Assembly (NCBI GenBank): GCA_020632955.1
Contig: JACKEO010000003.1
Location: forward strand, 248,001-312,000
Length of the DNA: 64,000 bases
Reading direction: 5' to 3'
Source of the DNA: Alphaproteobacteria bacterium
GTDB lineage: Bacteria > Myxococcota_A > UBA796 > GCA-2862545
Of the stretch, positions 33,163 to 41,314 are shown in pieces. The notes below the pieces were generated by a model. That model was not told where the DNA came from, made no database searches, and saw only the letters and a program-made list of their open reading frames with translations. How positions within the stretch are numbered: position 1 is the first letter of the stretch; each line of letters begins with the position of its first letter. A program made the translations under genes and the position numbers.

Positions 33163-34206
33163 GTGGCGGAGCCGATCAGGATCGCGCTCGACGCCATGGG
33201 CGGCGATCACGGCGTCACCGAGGCGATGCGCGGCGCGGCGCGGCTGTCCCTGGAGGACTCCGACATCCACGTCCTGTGCGTCGGCGACGTCGCGGCGATG
33301 GACGCGGTGCTGGGGGAGACCCAGCACGATCCCTCCCGGCTGACGCTGGTGCGCTCGGGCGGCGCCGTCCCGATGGAGGCCAGGCCGCGCACCGCGCTCG
33401 CGGAGCTGCCCTCATGCTCGGTGCTCACCGCCGCGCGCGTGGTGGAGGACGGGGGTGCCGATGCCCTGGTGAGTGCCGGCAACACCGGGGCCACCGTGCT
33501 GAGCGCGGCCGAGACCTTCTCCATCCTCCCCGGCATCCGCCGGGCGGCCCTGGCGTCGGTCTACCCCACGGCCCAGCCCCACGGGCCCAAGGGCGATCCC
33601 TTCGCGCTGATGCTCGACGTGGGCGCCACGCTGCACGCCACGGCCGAGGACCTCGTGGGCTTCGCGCTGATGGGCACCGCCTACTCGTCCGTGGTGAGCG
33701 AGATCGCCTCGCCGCGGGTGGCGCTGCTGTCGAACGGCGCCGAGGCCTCCAAGGGCACGGCGGCCATCGTCGACGCCCACGGCCGGCTGCTCGACGGCCC
33801 GCTGCACTTCTCGGGCAACGTGGAGGGGCTCGACATCCCGAAGGGCTCCGTGGACGTGATCGTCTGCGACGGCTTCCTTGGGAACGTGGTGCTGAAGATG
33901 CTCGAGGGCATGGGCGACGTGCTGTCCAGCCTCGCGGCCGAGGCGAGCGCCCGACGGCTCCAGTGGCGCATCGGCCTGTCCATGCTGTCCGGGGGCCTGC
34001 GCGAGATCCAGCGGCTGACCGACTGGAAGATGTACGGGGGCGCGCCGCTGCTGGGCTTCGACCGCGTGGTGATCAAGGCCCACGGGCGCTCGGAGGCGGG
34101 CGCCATCCGCAACGCCATCAAGGTGGCGGCCAAGACCGTGCGGGGCGACCTCCTCGGGCGCATCGAGGACGGGGTGAGCGCGCTGCGCCTGGACGGGTCC
34201 CCGTGA
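33163..34206 (+). CDS. plsX: Phosphate acyltransferase PlsX
   Basis: A 347-residue enzyme of normal length. It begins RIALDAMGGDHGVTEAMRGA and contains ALVSAGNTGATVLSA, LMLDVGATLHAT, VALLSNGAEASKGT, FSGNVEGLDIPKGSVDVIVCDGFLGNVVLK and PLLGFDRVVIKAHGRS, all typical of PlsX. It makes acyl-phosphate from acyl-ACP for phospholipid synthesis. Usually plsX sits beside rpmF or fab genes; here its coupled neighbour (GTGA) is a transporter-like gene. The GTG has GGAGGAA 3 nt upstream. Confidence 0.97.
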   Translation: MAEPIRIALDAMGGDHGVTEAMRGAARLSLEDSDIHVLCVGDVAAMDAVLGETQHDPSRLTLVRSGGAVPMEARPRTALAELPSCSVLTAARVVEDGGADALVSAGNTGATVLSAAETFSILPGIRRAALASVYPTAQPHGPKGDPFALMLDVGATLHATAEDLVGFALMGTAYSSVVSEIASPRVALLSNGAEASKGTAAIVDAHGRLLDGPLHFSGNVEGLDIPKGSVDVIVCDGFLGNVVLKMLEGMGDVLSSLAAEASARRLQWRIGLSMLSGGLREIQRLTDWKMYGGAPLLGFDRVVIKAHGRSEAGAIRNAIKVAAKTVRGDLLGRIEDGVSALRLDGSP

Positions 34207-35303
34207 GCCGCGAGTGGGCGCCCGAGACGCAGGACCGGTGGTTCTACGCCACCCTGGCGCTGTCGGCGGTGGCGGTGGGGGTGCTGCTGCTGCCCTTCGT
34301 GGACGTGATCGCCTACGCGGCGGTGGTGGCCACGGTGTCCACGCCGGTGCACCGCGTGATCACCCGCCGCCTCGGGGGGCGGCGCCTGGTGGGTGCGGTG
34401 GTCACCACGCTCCTCGTCGGCGTGCTCGTGCTCTGGCCGCTCGCGCTGCTGCTCTACCAGTTCGCCCTCGAGGCCGTGTCGGCCGTGCGGGCCGCCCTGG
34501 CGTGGACGGCCTCGGGCCACCTCGACGTGTGGCTCGAGGAGGGGCGCGCCTGGTGGGAGAGCGAGGGCATGGAGACGGTGCGCGGCATCTTCCCGTCCGA
34601 CACCGATCCGGTGCAGGCGCTGCTCGGCGCCCTGCGCGAGGCGGTCCCGCAGGGGCTCTCGGCCACCAGCTCGGTGCTGCCCCAGCTGCTCGGCGGCATG
34701 TTCACCGGCGTGCTCGACCTGGTCCTCTTCGTGTTCACGGTGGTGGTGCTGCTGGCAGACGGCCACACCCTGCGCTCCTTCCTCTTCGACCTCACCCCCC
34801 TCGACAACCGGTACGAGGAGCGCCTCGCCGGGGTCTTCGAGGAGCTGGCCACGAACGTGGTGCTCGGGGCCTTCGCCGTGGCGCTCGCCCAGGGGCTCAT
34901 CGCCACCGTGGGCTACGGCCTCATGGGGCTGCCGCGTGCGCTGTTCTTCGGCATCATGACGGGCGTGTGCGCGCTGGTGCCGGTGGTGGGCACGGCGGTG
35001 GTGGCCGGTCCTGTGGTCCTGTGGACCACCTCCCTCTACGGCTGGGGCTGGGGACTCGTGATGCTCGTCTACGCCGTGGTGGCCATCGGCGGCGTCGACA
35101 ACGTGATCCGGCCGATGGTGATCCGCGGCAAGACGAACATCCACCCGCTGCTGATCTTCTTCGCCGTGTTCGGCGGCATCAGCTGGATGGGCCTCGCGGG
35201 TGCGCTCCTCGGCCCGATGATCGTGGCGGGCTTCCTGTCGCTCGCGATGATCCACCGCGAGCGCACCGAGCTCGTCGGCGGTGGCGACACCACCGGCACC
35301 TGA
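34203..35303 (+). CDS. AI-2E family transporter
   Basis: A 366-residue membrane protein of the AI-2E/PerM (YhhT) family. About eight hydrophobic helices are present, with a charged segment at about 100-150 after the first three. Conserved tracts include VLDLVLFVFTVVVLLADGHTLRSFLF, GLPRALFFGIMTGVCALVPVVGTAVV and VDNVIRPMVIRGKTNIHPLLIFFAVFGGISWMGLAGALLGP. Members have been linked to export of autoinducer-2 or to Na+/H+ antiport; which applies here is unknown. It starts at GTG overlapping the plsX stop (GTGA). Confidence 0.9.
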   Translation: MSREWAPETQDRWFYATLALSAVAVGVLLLPFVDVIAYAAVVATVSTPVHRVITRRLGGRRLVGAVVTTLLVGVLVLWPLALLLYQFALEAVSAVRAALAWTASGHLDVWLEEGRAWWESEGMETVRGIFPSDTDPVQALLGALREAVPQGLSATSSVLPQLLGGMFTGVLDLVLFVFTVVVLLADGHTLRSFLFDLTPLDNRYEERLAGVFEELATNVVLGAFAVALAQGLIATVGYGLMGLPRALFFGIMTGVCALVPVVGTAVVAGPVVLWTTSLYGWGWGLVMLVYAVVAIGGVDNVIRPMVIRGKTNIHPLLIFFAVFGGISWMGLAGALLGPMIVAGFLSLAMIHRERTELVGGGDTTGT

Positions 35304-35344
35304 CGCAAGCGTCCGCGGGAGGGGCTGACGCAAGCGTCCGCGGG
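35300..35344 (+). repeat. 20-bp direct repeat across a stop codon
   Basis: CTGACGCAAGCGTCCGCGGG occurs perfectly at 35300-35319 and 35325-35344, a 25-bp period. The first copy contains the transporter stop codon. The second merges into the hairpin that follows. Confidence 0.85.
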
Positions 35345-35359
35345 GCCCCTCGCGGACGC
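35334..35359 (+). terminator. Hairpin between convergent genes
   Basis: A perfect 9-bp stem GCGTCCGCG (35334-35342) with CGCGGACGC (35351-35359) and an 8-nt loop. It lies between the stop of the transporter gene and the reverse RRM gene and could terminate either. No U-tract. Confidence 0.55.
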
Positions 35360-35410
35360 GGGGAGGTGCGTCACCGTGCCGTGGGCGTGCAGTCGCCCAC
35401 GCGGCGCGTC

Positions 35411-36253
35411 CTACTCGTCCTCGTCCTCTTCGTCGTCGGCGGCCCAGTCGCGCCAGGAGCGACCGGACATGCGCTTGGACTTGGGGACGGCCTTGGCCGC
35501 GCGGCTGTCGGCGTCGGGCTCGCGCGACTCCTTCCGGCGCTTGGGCTCGGAGCGCCGCGGGCTGCGCGCCTCGTCCCAGCCGGCCTCCTCCTCGGCAGGA
35601 GGGGACCAGCCACCGGGGCCACCGCCGCCGAAGCCGCCGCCGCCGAATCCGCCAGGACCTCCGGGGCCCCCGGGACCGCGGCGCGCGAAGGTCGGGGGAC
35701 CGCCGCGATCGTCGCGGCGAGGAGGGCCGCCGGGACCGGGACGCCGGTCGTCGCCGCCCGGAGGCGGCCGCCGATCGCCGTAGCCGCTGGGGCCGGGGCG
35801 GCGCTCATGGCCGTCGCCGCCGGGGGGGCCGCGACGGTCGCCGTAGCCACCACCACCACCGCCGCCGTAGCCGCCGCCACCACCACCGTAGCCGCCGCCA
35901 CCACCGCCGTAGCCGCCGCCACCACCACCGTAGCCGCCGCCCTCACGGGGGCCGCCGGGAGGAGGCCGGCGATCGCCACCGCCGCGCGGAGGCCCGCCGC
36001 CGCCGGGCCGGTCCTCGGCCACGTCGACGCGGATGCTCCGGCCGTCGAGGGAGGCGCCCGCCATGCTCTGCAGCGCGGCCTGGGCCTGATCGGGCGAGGC
36101 GTACCGCACGAAGCCGAAGCCGCGACTGCGGCCCGTCTCGCGGTCGAGAATGACCCGCGCCTCCGTCAGATCCCCGTACGGCGCGAAGGCCGCACGCAAG
36201 GATGCGTCGTCGGTCTGGGGAGCGAGTCCTCCCACGAACAGCTTGCTCGACAT
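35411..36253 (-). CDS. RRM RNA-binding protein with Gly-rich disordered tail
   Basis: A 280-residue protein. One RNA recognition motif occupies residues 1-80, with RNP2 KLFVGGLA and RNP1 SRGFGFVRY. Residues 85-240 are low complexity, including about four GGGYGGGG blocks and RGG/RRPPPGG stretches. The end is basic and then acidic (SKRMSGRSWRDWAADDEEDEDE). This resembles the glycine-rich RNA-binding proteins of cyanobacteria and plants, which act as cold-induced RNA chaperones. The start is set at the conserved MSSKLFVGGL. GGGGAG abuts this ATG, so an in-frame ATG at 36268 remains possible. It follows the HAD gene by 94 bp. Confidence 0.88.
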   Translation of the reverse strand: MSSKLFVGGLAPQTDDASLRAAFAPYGDLTEARVILDRETGRSRGFGFVRYASPDQAQAALQSMAGASLDGRSIRVDVAEDRPGGGGPPRGGGDRRPPPGGPREGGGYGGGGGGYGGGGGGYGGGGGGYGGGGGGGYGDRRGPPGGDGHERRPGPSGYGDRRPPPGGDDRRPGPGGPPRRDDRGGPPTFARRGPGGPGGPGGFGGGGFGGGGPGGWSPPAEEEAGWDEARSPRRSEPKRRKESREPDADSRAAKAVPKSKRMSGRSWRDWAADDEEDEDE

Positions 36254-36347
36254 CTCCCCGTCCCGCATGAACCGCTGGGTGAGCGCATCATCGCACTCGT
36301 CGGCTTCATGCACAAGCGCGCGCTCCTGACCCTGCGCGGGCTCCGCG

Positions 36348-37301
36348 TCAAGCGAACGCCTCTGCTCGGGCCAGGAAGCCAAGATAGTCCGTGGTGACCG
36401 GCACCGACGGCGGAAGGTCGGCACCGAGCAGATCCAGGGCCGTGTGCACCTCGTCACGCACCCGCTCCAGCGCGGCCTCCGACGTCACGAGCGCGCGCGC
36501 CGCCTCGGGCGCCACCAGACGCCTCCGCACCGCGTCCTGCGTGAGGGCCGCGAGGCGCACGGCGCCGAGGTCGCCCGCGCGGTCGACGGCCTCGGCCACC
36601 GCCGCGACGCCGGACGGGGCGAGGCGCCCCTCCGTCCAGAGGGCCAGTGCCGCCTGGTACCAGGAGAAGACCACGCGCACGCGCTCGCCGAGCAGGGCGA
36701 AGGTGCGCAGCGGCACGCCCCGGTCGACGTGGATGAAGATGCCGGCCACCACGTCGGTGGGCGTCATCCGGGCCAGCGCGCCCAGCGCGGTGGCGATCTG
36801 GTCCTCGTAGGCCCCGCCCGCCCGCAGCACCCGCTCCACGCCCTGGCTGTCGACGCGTCCGGCGACGGCGTCGGCGTAGAGGGCGTAGACGAGGGCGTCC
36901 ACCTCGGCGTCGTCGCCGAAGAGGTACTCCGGGCCGGTGCCTCCCTCGTCGGCGTGCATCGCGAGCAGGTGGGGCAGCTTGTACCCGAGCTGTCCACGCA
37001 CGGCGCGGAAGCGGCCGCGCCGGAGGTTGCGGAGGTTGTCCTTGAGCACGAGGCTGTCGAAGCGGATGCCGTCGAGCGCGAGCTTCTCCTCCAGCACGGC
37101 GCGCATCTGCACGGGCGAGCCCGACAGGATGGTGGCGCGTGCGCCCTCGTCGGCATCGAGCAGGCCGCGCAGCAGGGTGTCGGCGCCGGGGATGGTGCGC
37201 TTGTCGGCTGCCGCCTCGAAGGCGGATCGCAGCATGCCCCGCACCGTGAAGATGTCGGTGTCGAGGTAGGTGCGATCGAGGTCCCAGCGGTAGACCACCA
37301 T
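36348..37301 (-). CDS. HAD-superfamily (App1-like) phosphatase
   Basis: A 317-residue protein. RWDLDRTYLDTD is the HAD motif I (nucleophile and acid Asp), LSGSP motif II, YKLPHLLAM the motif III Lys, and LFGDDAEVDALVYALYADAVAGRV motif IV. This order matches the App1/phosphatidate phosphatase catalytic domain (DUF2183). The C-terminal 120 residues are helical and unassigned. The start at 37301 gives the motif I at the N-terminus; it overlaps the region of the divergent methyltransferase, leaving only 34 bp between their starts. Confidence 0.75.
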   Translation of the reverse strand: MVVYRWDLDRTYLDTDIFTVRGMLRSAFEAAADKRTIPGADTLLRGLLDADEGARATILSGSPVQMRAVLEEKLALDGIRFDSLVLKDNLRNLRRGRFRAVRGQLGYKLPHLLAMHADEGGTGPEYLFGDDAEVDALVYALYADAVAGRVDSQGVERVLRAGGAYEDQIATALGALARMTPTDVVAGIFIHVDRGVPLRTFALLGERVRVVFSWYQAALALWTEGRLAPSGVAAVAEAVDRAGDLGAVRLAALTQDAVRRRLVAPEAARALVTSEAALERVRDEVHTALDLLGADLPPSVPVTTDYLGFLARAEAFA

Positions 37302-37335
37302 GCGCTGCGGGGTATCACGGCGGCGGAGGACGGCG

Positions 37336-38505
37336 GTGCGCACGACGCGAGGCAAGCCCACGCTCGCGCTGGGGACCGAGGGCGAGCCGGCGCTCGCTGC
37401 GGCCCTCGGCGCGGCCCTGGCCCACACCGATCGCCAGGATCGCTGCACCCATGGCTTCCACACCTACCCGGCAGGGCTCCACCCCGAGGCGGCGCGGGAC
37501 CTGCTGGCGGCGCTCCCTGGACGCCGGGTGCTCGATCCCTTCTGTGGCGGCGGCACCGTGCTCGTCGAGGCCCTGCGCGCCGGGCGCGAGGTGGAGGGCG
37601 CCGACGTGTCTGCGGTGGCGCGGCTGGTGGCGCGGCTGCGCACGGCGCGCACCGACGAGGCGCTGCGCACCCGCCTGCGCGCCACCGCACGTGCGCTCAC
37701 GGAGCAGGCCCGCCAGGCGCGCGACCTCCCGTCTCCCGACGTGCTCGCGGTGGTGGGGGACTGGTACGCGCCCGAGGTGCTGCGGGAGCTCGCGTCGCTC
37801 CGGCGGGGCATCGAGGAGGCGACCGTGGACGAGGAGGTGCGGATCCTCCTGCTCGGCGTCCTGTCCTCCCTGCTGATCAAGGTGAGCTGGCAGGTGTCCG
37901 ACACCTCGGCGCGCCGGGAGCCCCACGTCCGCCCGCCGGGCACCACGGCCATCCTGTTCCACAAGAAGGCACGGGAGCTCGCGCGGCGGCTCGAGGCGCT
38001 GGAGGAGGACATCCCCGAGGGCACGCCGCCCGCGCGCGTGGTGAACCGCGATGCCCGCACGCCGCTGCCCGACGGCAGCGTGGACCTCGTGCTCACCTCG
38101 CCGCCCTACCCGGCGGTGTACGACTACCTCCCGATGCAGGCGCTGCGGGAGGCCTGGCTCGGGGTGCGCTCCGACGCCGGCGCCGAGATCGGCGCACGCC
38201 GCGACTTCCGGCGTCCGGAGTCGGCCTACGCGCGCTGGGTGCGGTCCACCGACGACTGGATCGCCGCGGTGGCGCGGGCGCTGGCGCCGGGCGGGCACCT
38301 GGCGATCGTCGTCGGGGACGGACTGATCGAGGAAGGCACCGTGGAGACCCGCGAGCCCACGCTGCGCGCCGCACACGCCGCCGGCCTCGTCTTCCGTGCG
38401 TCGGCGACGCTGTCGCGACCCGACCACGCCCGACGCGCCGTCCGCGACGAGCACGTCATGGTCGTCCAGGCTCCGGGGCGAGCGTCCGGCCCCGTGCGGG
38501 GCTAG
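37336..38505 (+). CDS. DNA/RNA N-methyltransferase (TRM11/Mod-like)
   Basis: A 389-residue SAM-dependent methyltransferase. The SAM-binding motif I is LDPFCGGGTVLVEAL and the catalytic motif IV is LVLTSPPYPAVYDY (N-4 cytosine/N-6 adenine or guanine-N2 type). The order (motif I before IV, with a long helical insert at 120-240) fits TRM11-like RNA or orphan DNA methyltransferases. No restriction enzyme is adjacent. GTG at 37336 has GGAGGA 5 nt upstream; the in-frame ATG at 37300 would overlap the divergent gene start. Confidence 0.75.
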   Translation: MRTTRGKPTLALGTEGEPALAAALGAALAHTDRQDRCTHGFHTYPAGLHPEAARDLLAALPGRRVLDPFCGGGTVLVEALRAGREVEGADVSAVARLVARLRTARTDEALRTRLRATARALTEQARQARDLPSPDVLAVVGDWYAPEVLRELASLRRGIEEATVDEEVRILLLGVLSSLLIKVSWQVSDTSARREPHVRPPGTTAILFHKKARELARRLEALEEDIPEGTPPARVVNRDARTPLPDGSVDLVLTSPPYPAVYDYLPMQALREAWLGVRSDAGAEIGARRDFRRPESAYARWVRSTDDWIAAVARALAPGGHLAIVVGDGLIEEGTVETREPTLRAAHAAGLVFRASATLSRPDHARRAVRDEHVMVVQAPGRASGPVRG

Positions 38506-38579
38506 GAGGGCGGTGCCGGCTGGACCAGAGGGGCGCCCACCGGTACCATCACCGCGAACCCCCGGGGCGACACGACGAC

Positions 38580-39254
38580 ATGGCCAAGCTGCGCGTGCTG
38601 CTCGCCGACGATCACGCCATCCTGCGGTCCGGCCTGCAGATGCTGATCAACAGCCACGGCGACTACGAGGTCGTGGCCCAGGCCTCCGAGACCCAGGAGG
38701 CGATCGACAAGGGCGCCGAGCTGCAGCCCGACGTCGCGATCGTCGACATCACGATGCCCGGAGGCGGCGGCGTGAAGGTCACGGAGGCGCTGGTCGAGTC
38801 CAGTCCCAAGACCCGCATCATCGCGCTCACCATGCACGACGACCAGGCCTACCTGAAGGCGGTGCTCACCGCCGGGGCCTCGGGCTTCGTGGTGAAGCGC
38901 TCGGCCGACACCCGGCTGCTCGACGCCATCGAGACGGTGCTGCGCGGGCAGGTCTACATCGACCCCGCCATGGGGCAGCGCGTGATGCAGGGCCTGCTCG
39001 ACGCCGAGGCGGCCGAGGCCGAGGAGGACGACGAGCGTCACCCCGACAACCTCTCGCTCCGCGAGCGACAGGTGCTCACCCTGCTGGCCCACGGCTACAC
39101 CAACCGCGAGGCGGCCGAGCGCCTGGGCCTGTCGATGCGCAGCGTCGAGACCTACCGCTCCCGCATGGCCGAGAAGCTGGGCTTCCAGAGCCGGGTCGAT
39201 CTCGTCCGCTACGCCCTCGAGACGGGCCTGCTCAAGTCGGGCGAGCCGCTCTGA
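38580..39254 (+). CDS. NarL/FixJ-type response regulator
   Basis: A 224-residue regulator. The receiver domain has the acidic pocket LLADDH, phospho-acceptor Asp56 (VAIVDITMPGG), the switch Thr in IALTMHD and Lys in VVKRSAD. An acidic linker (AEAEEDDERH) leads to a LuxR-type HTH (LSLRERQVLTLLAHGYTNREAAERLGLSMRSVETYRSRMAEKL). No kinase is adjacent; the HisKA_3 kinase at 3697-5439 is of the type that pairs with this class. Confidence 0.93.
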   Translation: MAKLRVLLADDHAILRSGLQMLINSHGDYEVVAQASETQEAIDKGAELQPDVAIVDITMPGGGGVKVTEALVESSPKTRIIALTMHDDQAYLKAVLTAGASGFVVKRSADTRLLDAIETVLRGQVYIDPAMGQRVMQGLLDAEAAEAEEDDERHPDNLSLRERQVLTLLAHGYTNREAAERLGLSMRSVETYRSRMAEKLGFQSRVDLVRYALETGLLKSGEPL

Positions 39255-39274
39255 CACCGGGTGCCGCGCAGGGT

Positions 39275-40357
39275 GTGGAGGCTGTGCTCGAGGCGCTCCG
39301 TGTGGTCCACGACCCGGATCTGCACGGGGACGTCGTCTCGCTGGGCTTCATCCGCGACGTGCGCGTCGACGGGCCCGCGGTGTCCTTCGAGTTGCGCCTG
39401 ACGACGCCGGCCTGTCCCGCCCGGGAGTCCTTGACCGAGGCATGCCGGGTCGCCGTGGCGGCGCTCCCCGGGGTGGGCTCCGTGGACGTGCGCGTGACGG
39501 CGCGCACCGTCGGGGGCCTGGCCGGCGTGGACCCGGCGGACGCCCTCGGGGGCGTGAAGCACCTGGTGGCCGTGGCCAGCGGCAAGGGCGGGGTGGGGAA
39601 GAGCACCGTCGCGGTGAACCTCGCCTGGGCGCTCCAGGCCGCCGGGGCGCGGGTGGGGCTGGTGGACGCCGACGTGCACGGGCCCTCCCTCCAGCACCTC
39701 ACGGGGGCGGGCGTGCCCACGGAGCAGCGGGAGGGGCGCAGCCTGCCGCCCGAGGTCGACGGGGTCGCCGTGGTGAGCATGGCCATGTTCGTGCCCCGCG
39801 CACAGCCGGCCCTGCTGCGGGGGCCGCGGGTGAGCGCCGTCGTGCAGCAGCTGCTCACGTCGTTCGCCTGGGGCGAGCGCGACTACCTGCTCGTCGACTG
39901 CCCGCCGGGCACCGGGGACGTCCACCTCACGCTGGCCCAGGTGGCGCCGCTCACGGGGGTCGTCCTCGTCACGACGCCGCAGGAGACGGCGCTGCTCGAC
40001 GTGCGCAAGGCGGTGACGATGTACCGCCAGCTCGACGTCCCGATCCTGGGGGTCGTCGAGACGATGGCGGGCTTCCTCTGTCCCTCCTGCGACGTGCTGC
40101 ACCCGATCTTCGGCGAGGGCGGCGGGCAGGCGCTGGCCGACGAGCTGGGCGTGCCGCTGCTCGCGCGCGTGCCCCTCGACCCTGCGGTGGCGGCCGGGGG
40201 CGAGCGCGCGCGTCCCGTCGTGGTGGGCGAGCCCGACGCGGCGTCGGCGCGGGCGCTGGCCCACGCGGCGGGCAGGCTGGCGGCGCTGCTCTCGGTGCGC
40301 GCCGCCTCGCCGGGCGAGGCGCTCGACTCCTTCCGCCTGGTGTGGCGTCGTGGGTGA
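39275..40357 (+). CDS. mrp: Mrp/NBP35 family Fe-S cluster carrier ATPase
   Basis: A 360-residue protein. An N-terminal MIP18/DUF59 domain (VVHDPDLHGDVVSLGFIRDV) precedes the ATPase. The deviant P-loop SGKGGVGKST is followed by VDADVHGPSLQHLTG, VDCPPGTGDVHLTLAQ and the metal-binding CPSCDVLHPIFGEGGG (C-x2-C). It delivers Fe-S clusters to apoproteins. The start is uncertain: GTG at 39275 or 39284. Its end overlaps the DUF971 gene by 8 nt, a frequent partnership. Confidence 0.93.
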   Translation: MEAVLEALRVVHDPDLHGDVVSLGFIRDVRVDGPAVSFELRLTTPACPARESLTEACRVAVAALPGVGSVDVRVTARTVGGLAGVDPADALGGVKHLVAVASGKGGVGKSTVAVNLAWALQAAGARVGLVDADVHGPSLQHLTGAGVPTEQREGRSLPPEVDGVAVVSMAMFVPRAQPALLRGPRVSAVVQQLLTSFAWGERDYLLVDCPPGTGDVHLTLAQVAPLTGVVLVTTPQETALLDVRKAVTMYRQLDVPILGVVETMAGFLCPSCDVLHPIFGEGGGQALADELGVPLLARVPLDPAVAAGGERARPVVVGEPDAASARALAHAAGRLAALLSVRAASPGEALDSFRLVWRRG

Positions 40358-40661
40358 GGGGCGCCCGCGCGTCACCGCGATCGAGCAGCTGGACGGGCGC
40401 ACGCTCCGGCTGCGATGGACCTCGGGACGGGTGACCGACCACGACGTGGAGGCGCTGCGGCGTCGCTGCCCCTGTGCCCTGTGCGTCGACGAGCTCACGG
40501 GTCGTCGGCGTCCCGCTCCGGAGGGCTTCGCCGTGGGCGTCCGCCCGCTGGAGGTGCGCTCGGTCGGCCGCTACGCACTCACCGTGGTGTTCGACGACGG
40601 TCACGCCACGGGGATCTACCCCTTCGAGCTGCTCCACGACCGCTGGACGCCGGAGGCCTGA
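40350..40661 (+). CDS. DUF971 (gamma-butyrobetaine hydroxylase N-domain-like) protein
   Basis: A 103-residue protein. LRLRWTSGRVTDHDVEALRRRCPCALCVDELTGRR carries the Cys-x-x-Cys-type metal site (CPCALC) of DUF971, and the end FDDGHATGIYPFELLHDRW is the family hallmark. It overlaps mrp by 8 nt; the association supports a role in Fe-S assembly, though its biochemistry is not settled. GTG start at 40350. Confidence 0.85.
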   Translation: MGEGRPRVTAIEQLDGRTLRLRWTSGRVTDHDVEALRRRCPCALCVDELTGRRRPAPEGFAVGVRPLEVRSVGRYALTVVFDDGHATGIYPFELLHDRWTPEA

Positions 40662-40684
40662 GCCGGACGGGGCCCTGAGCAGGA

Positions 40685-40716
40685 CGGGCCCGCGCCGTCG
40701 GGACGGCACGGGCCCG
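40685..40716 (+). terminator. Strong bidirectional hairpin
   Basis: A 15-bp inverted repeat (40685-40699, CGGGCCCGCGCCGTC, with 40702-40716) has one mismatch. It sits between the DUF971 stop and the reverse HMA gene. Confidence 0.65.
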
Positions 40717-40733
40717 CTGCGTGAGCGCGGTGC

Positions 40734-41069
40734 TCAGCTCTCGGTGGAGACCTTGGCCTCGAAGCCCACCGACTTCACGGCGGCCAGCAGGCTGTCGGTC
40801 TTCACCTTGGCGGCGTCGAAGGCGATCTCGGTGCGGCCGGTCTGGTAGTCGACGGCGGCGGCCACGACGCCGTCGATGCCGGTGATGGCCGCGGTGACCT
40901 TGTCGGCGCAGCTGCCGCAGTGCATGCCCGCCACCGCGAGGGTGACCTTGGTGCCGTCGGCGGCCTTGACCTTCTGGGCCGCGTCGTTGAACGCGGCGGC
41001 GTCGGCCATCGGGCAGGCGAGGGCGGGAGCAGCGAAGAGCAGGGCGGCGCCCAGGGCGAGGGTACGCAT
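40734..41069 (-). CDS. Exported heavy-metal-associated (MerP-like) protein
   Basis: A 111-residue protein with a signal peptide (LALGAALLFAAPALA before Cys). The HMA domain has the metal site GMHCGSC and ends FEAKVSTES. It resembles MerP/CopZ-like binders of Cu+ or Hg2+ but is periplasmic. An imperfect lipobox (ALAC) leaves lipidation open. No transporter is adjacent. The ATG at 41069 has GGAGG 7 nt upstream; the longer open frame above it lacks a signal peptide. Confidence 0.88.
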   Translation of the reverse strand: MRTLALGAALLFAAPALACPMADAAAFNDAAQKVKAADGTKVTLAVAGMHCGSCADKVTAAITGIDGVVAAAVDYQTGRTEIAFDAAKVKTDSLLAAVKSVGFEAKVSTES

Positions 41070-41100
41070 CGGAGTCCTCCGGGGTGGATCGGGACACGGG

Positions 41101-41106
41101 AGGGTA
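41101..41106 (-). promoter_or_regulatory. -10-like hexamer TACCCT
   Basis: TACCCT on the minus strand, 31 nt before the HMA gene ATG, in the 245-bp divergent gap. Apart from this and the promoter at 41258-41286 I see nothing else in that gap. Confidence 0.3.
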
Positions 41107-41257
41107 GCGCGGAGGCGCGCGGGTGGCCCAGCGACCGCGACGCGAGGGTACGAAAGGCGACAGTTCGCCGCGCGGGAGCCGAGGAACACCCTCGCGTGGT
41201 GGCGGGTCCTCGTCCCGGTCCAGGAAGGCCCGCCGCGATCGGCCGGCGCACAGTCCG

Positions 41258-41286
41258 TTGCTCCTCGACGGCTGCGCTGCGATAAG
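41258..41286 (+). promoter_or_regulatory. Sigma-70-like promoter, TTGCTC - 17 nt - GATAAG
   Basis: TTGCTC (41258-41263) and GATAAG (41281-41286) with a 17-nt spacer, 28 nt before the ATG of the TonB-C protein. Three of six and four of six bases match the consensus. Confidence 0.45.
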
Positions 41287-41314
41287 GTGGGCCGGGCTTC
41301 GGTGGAGGTCTCGG

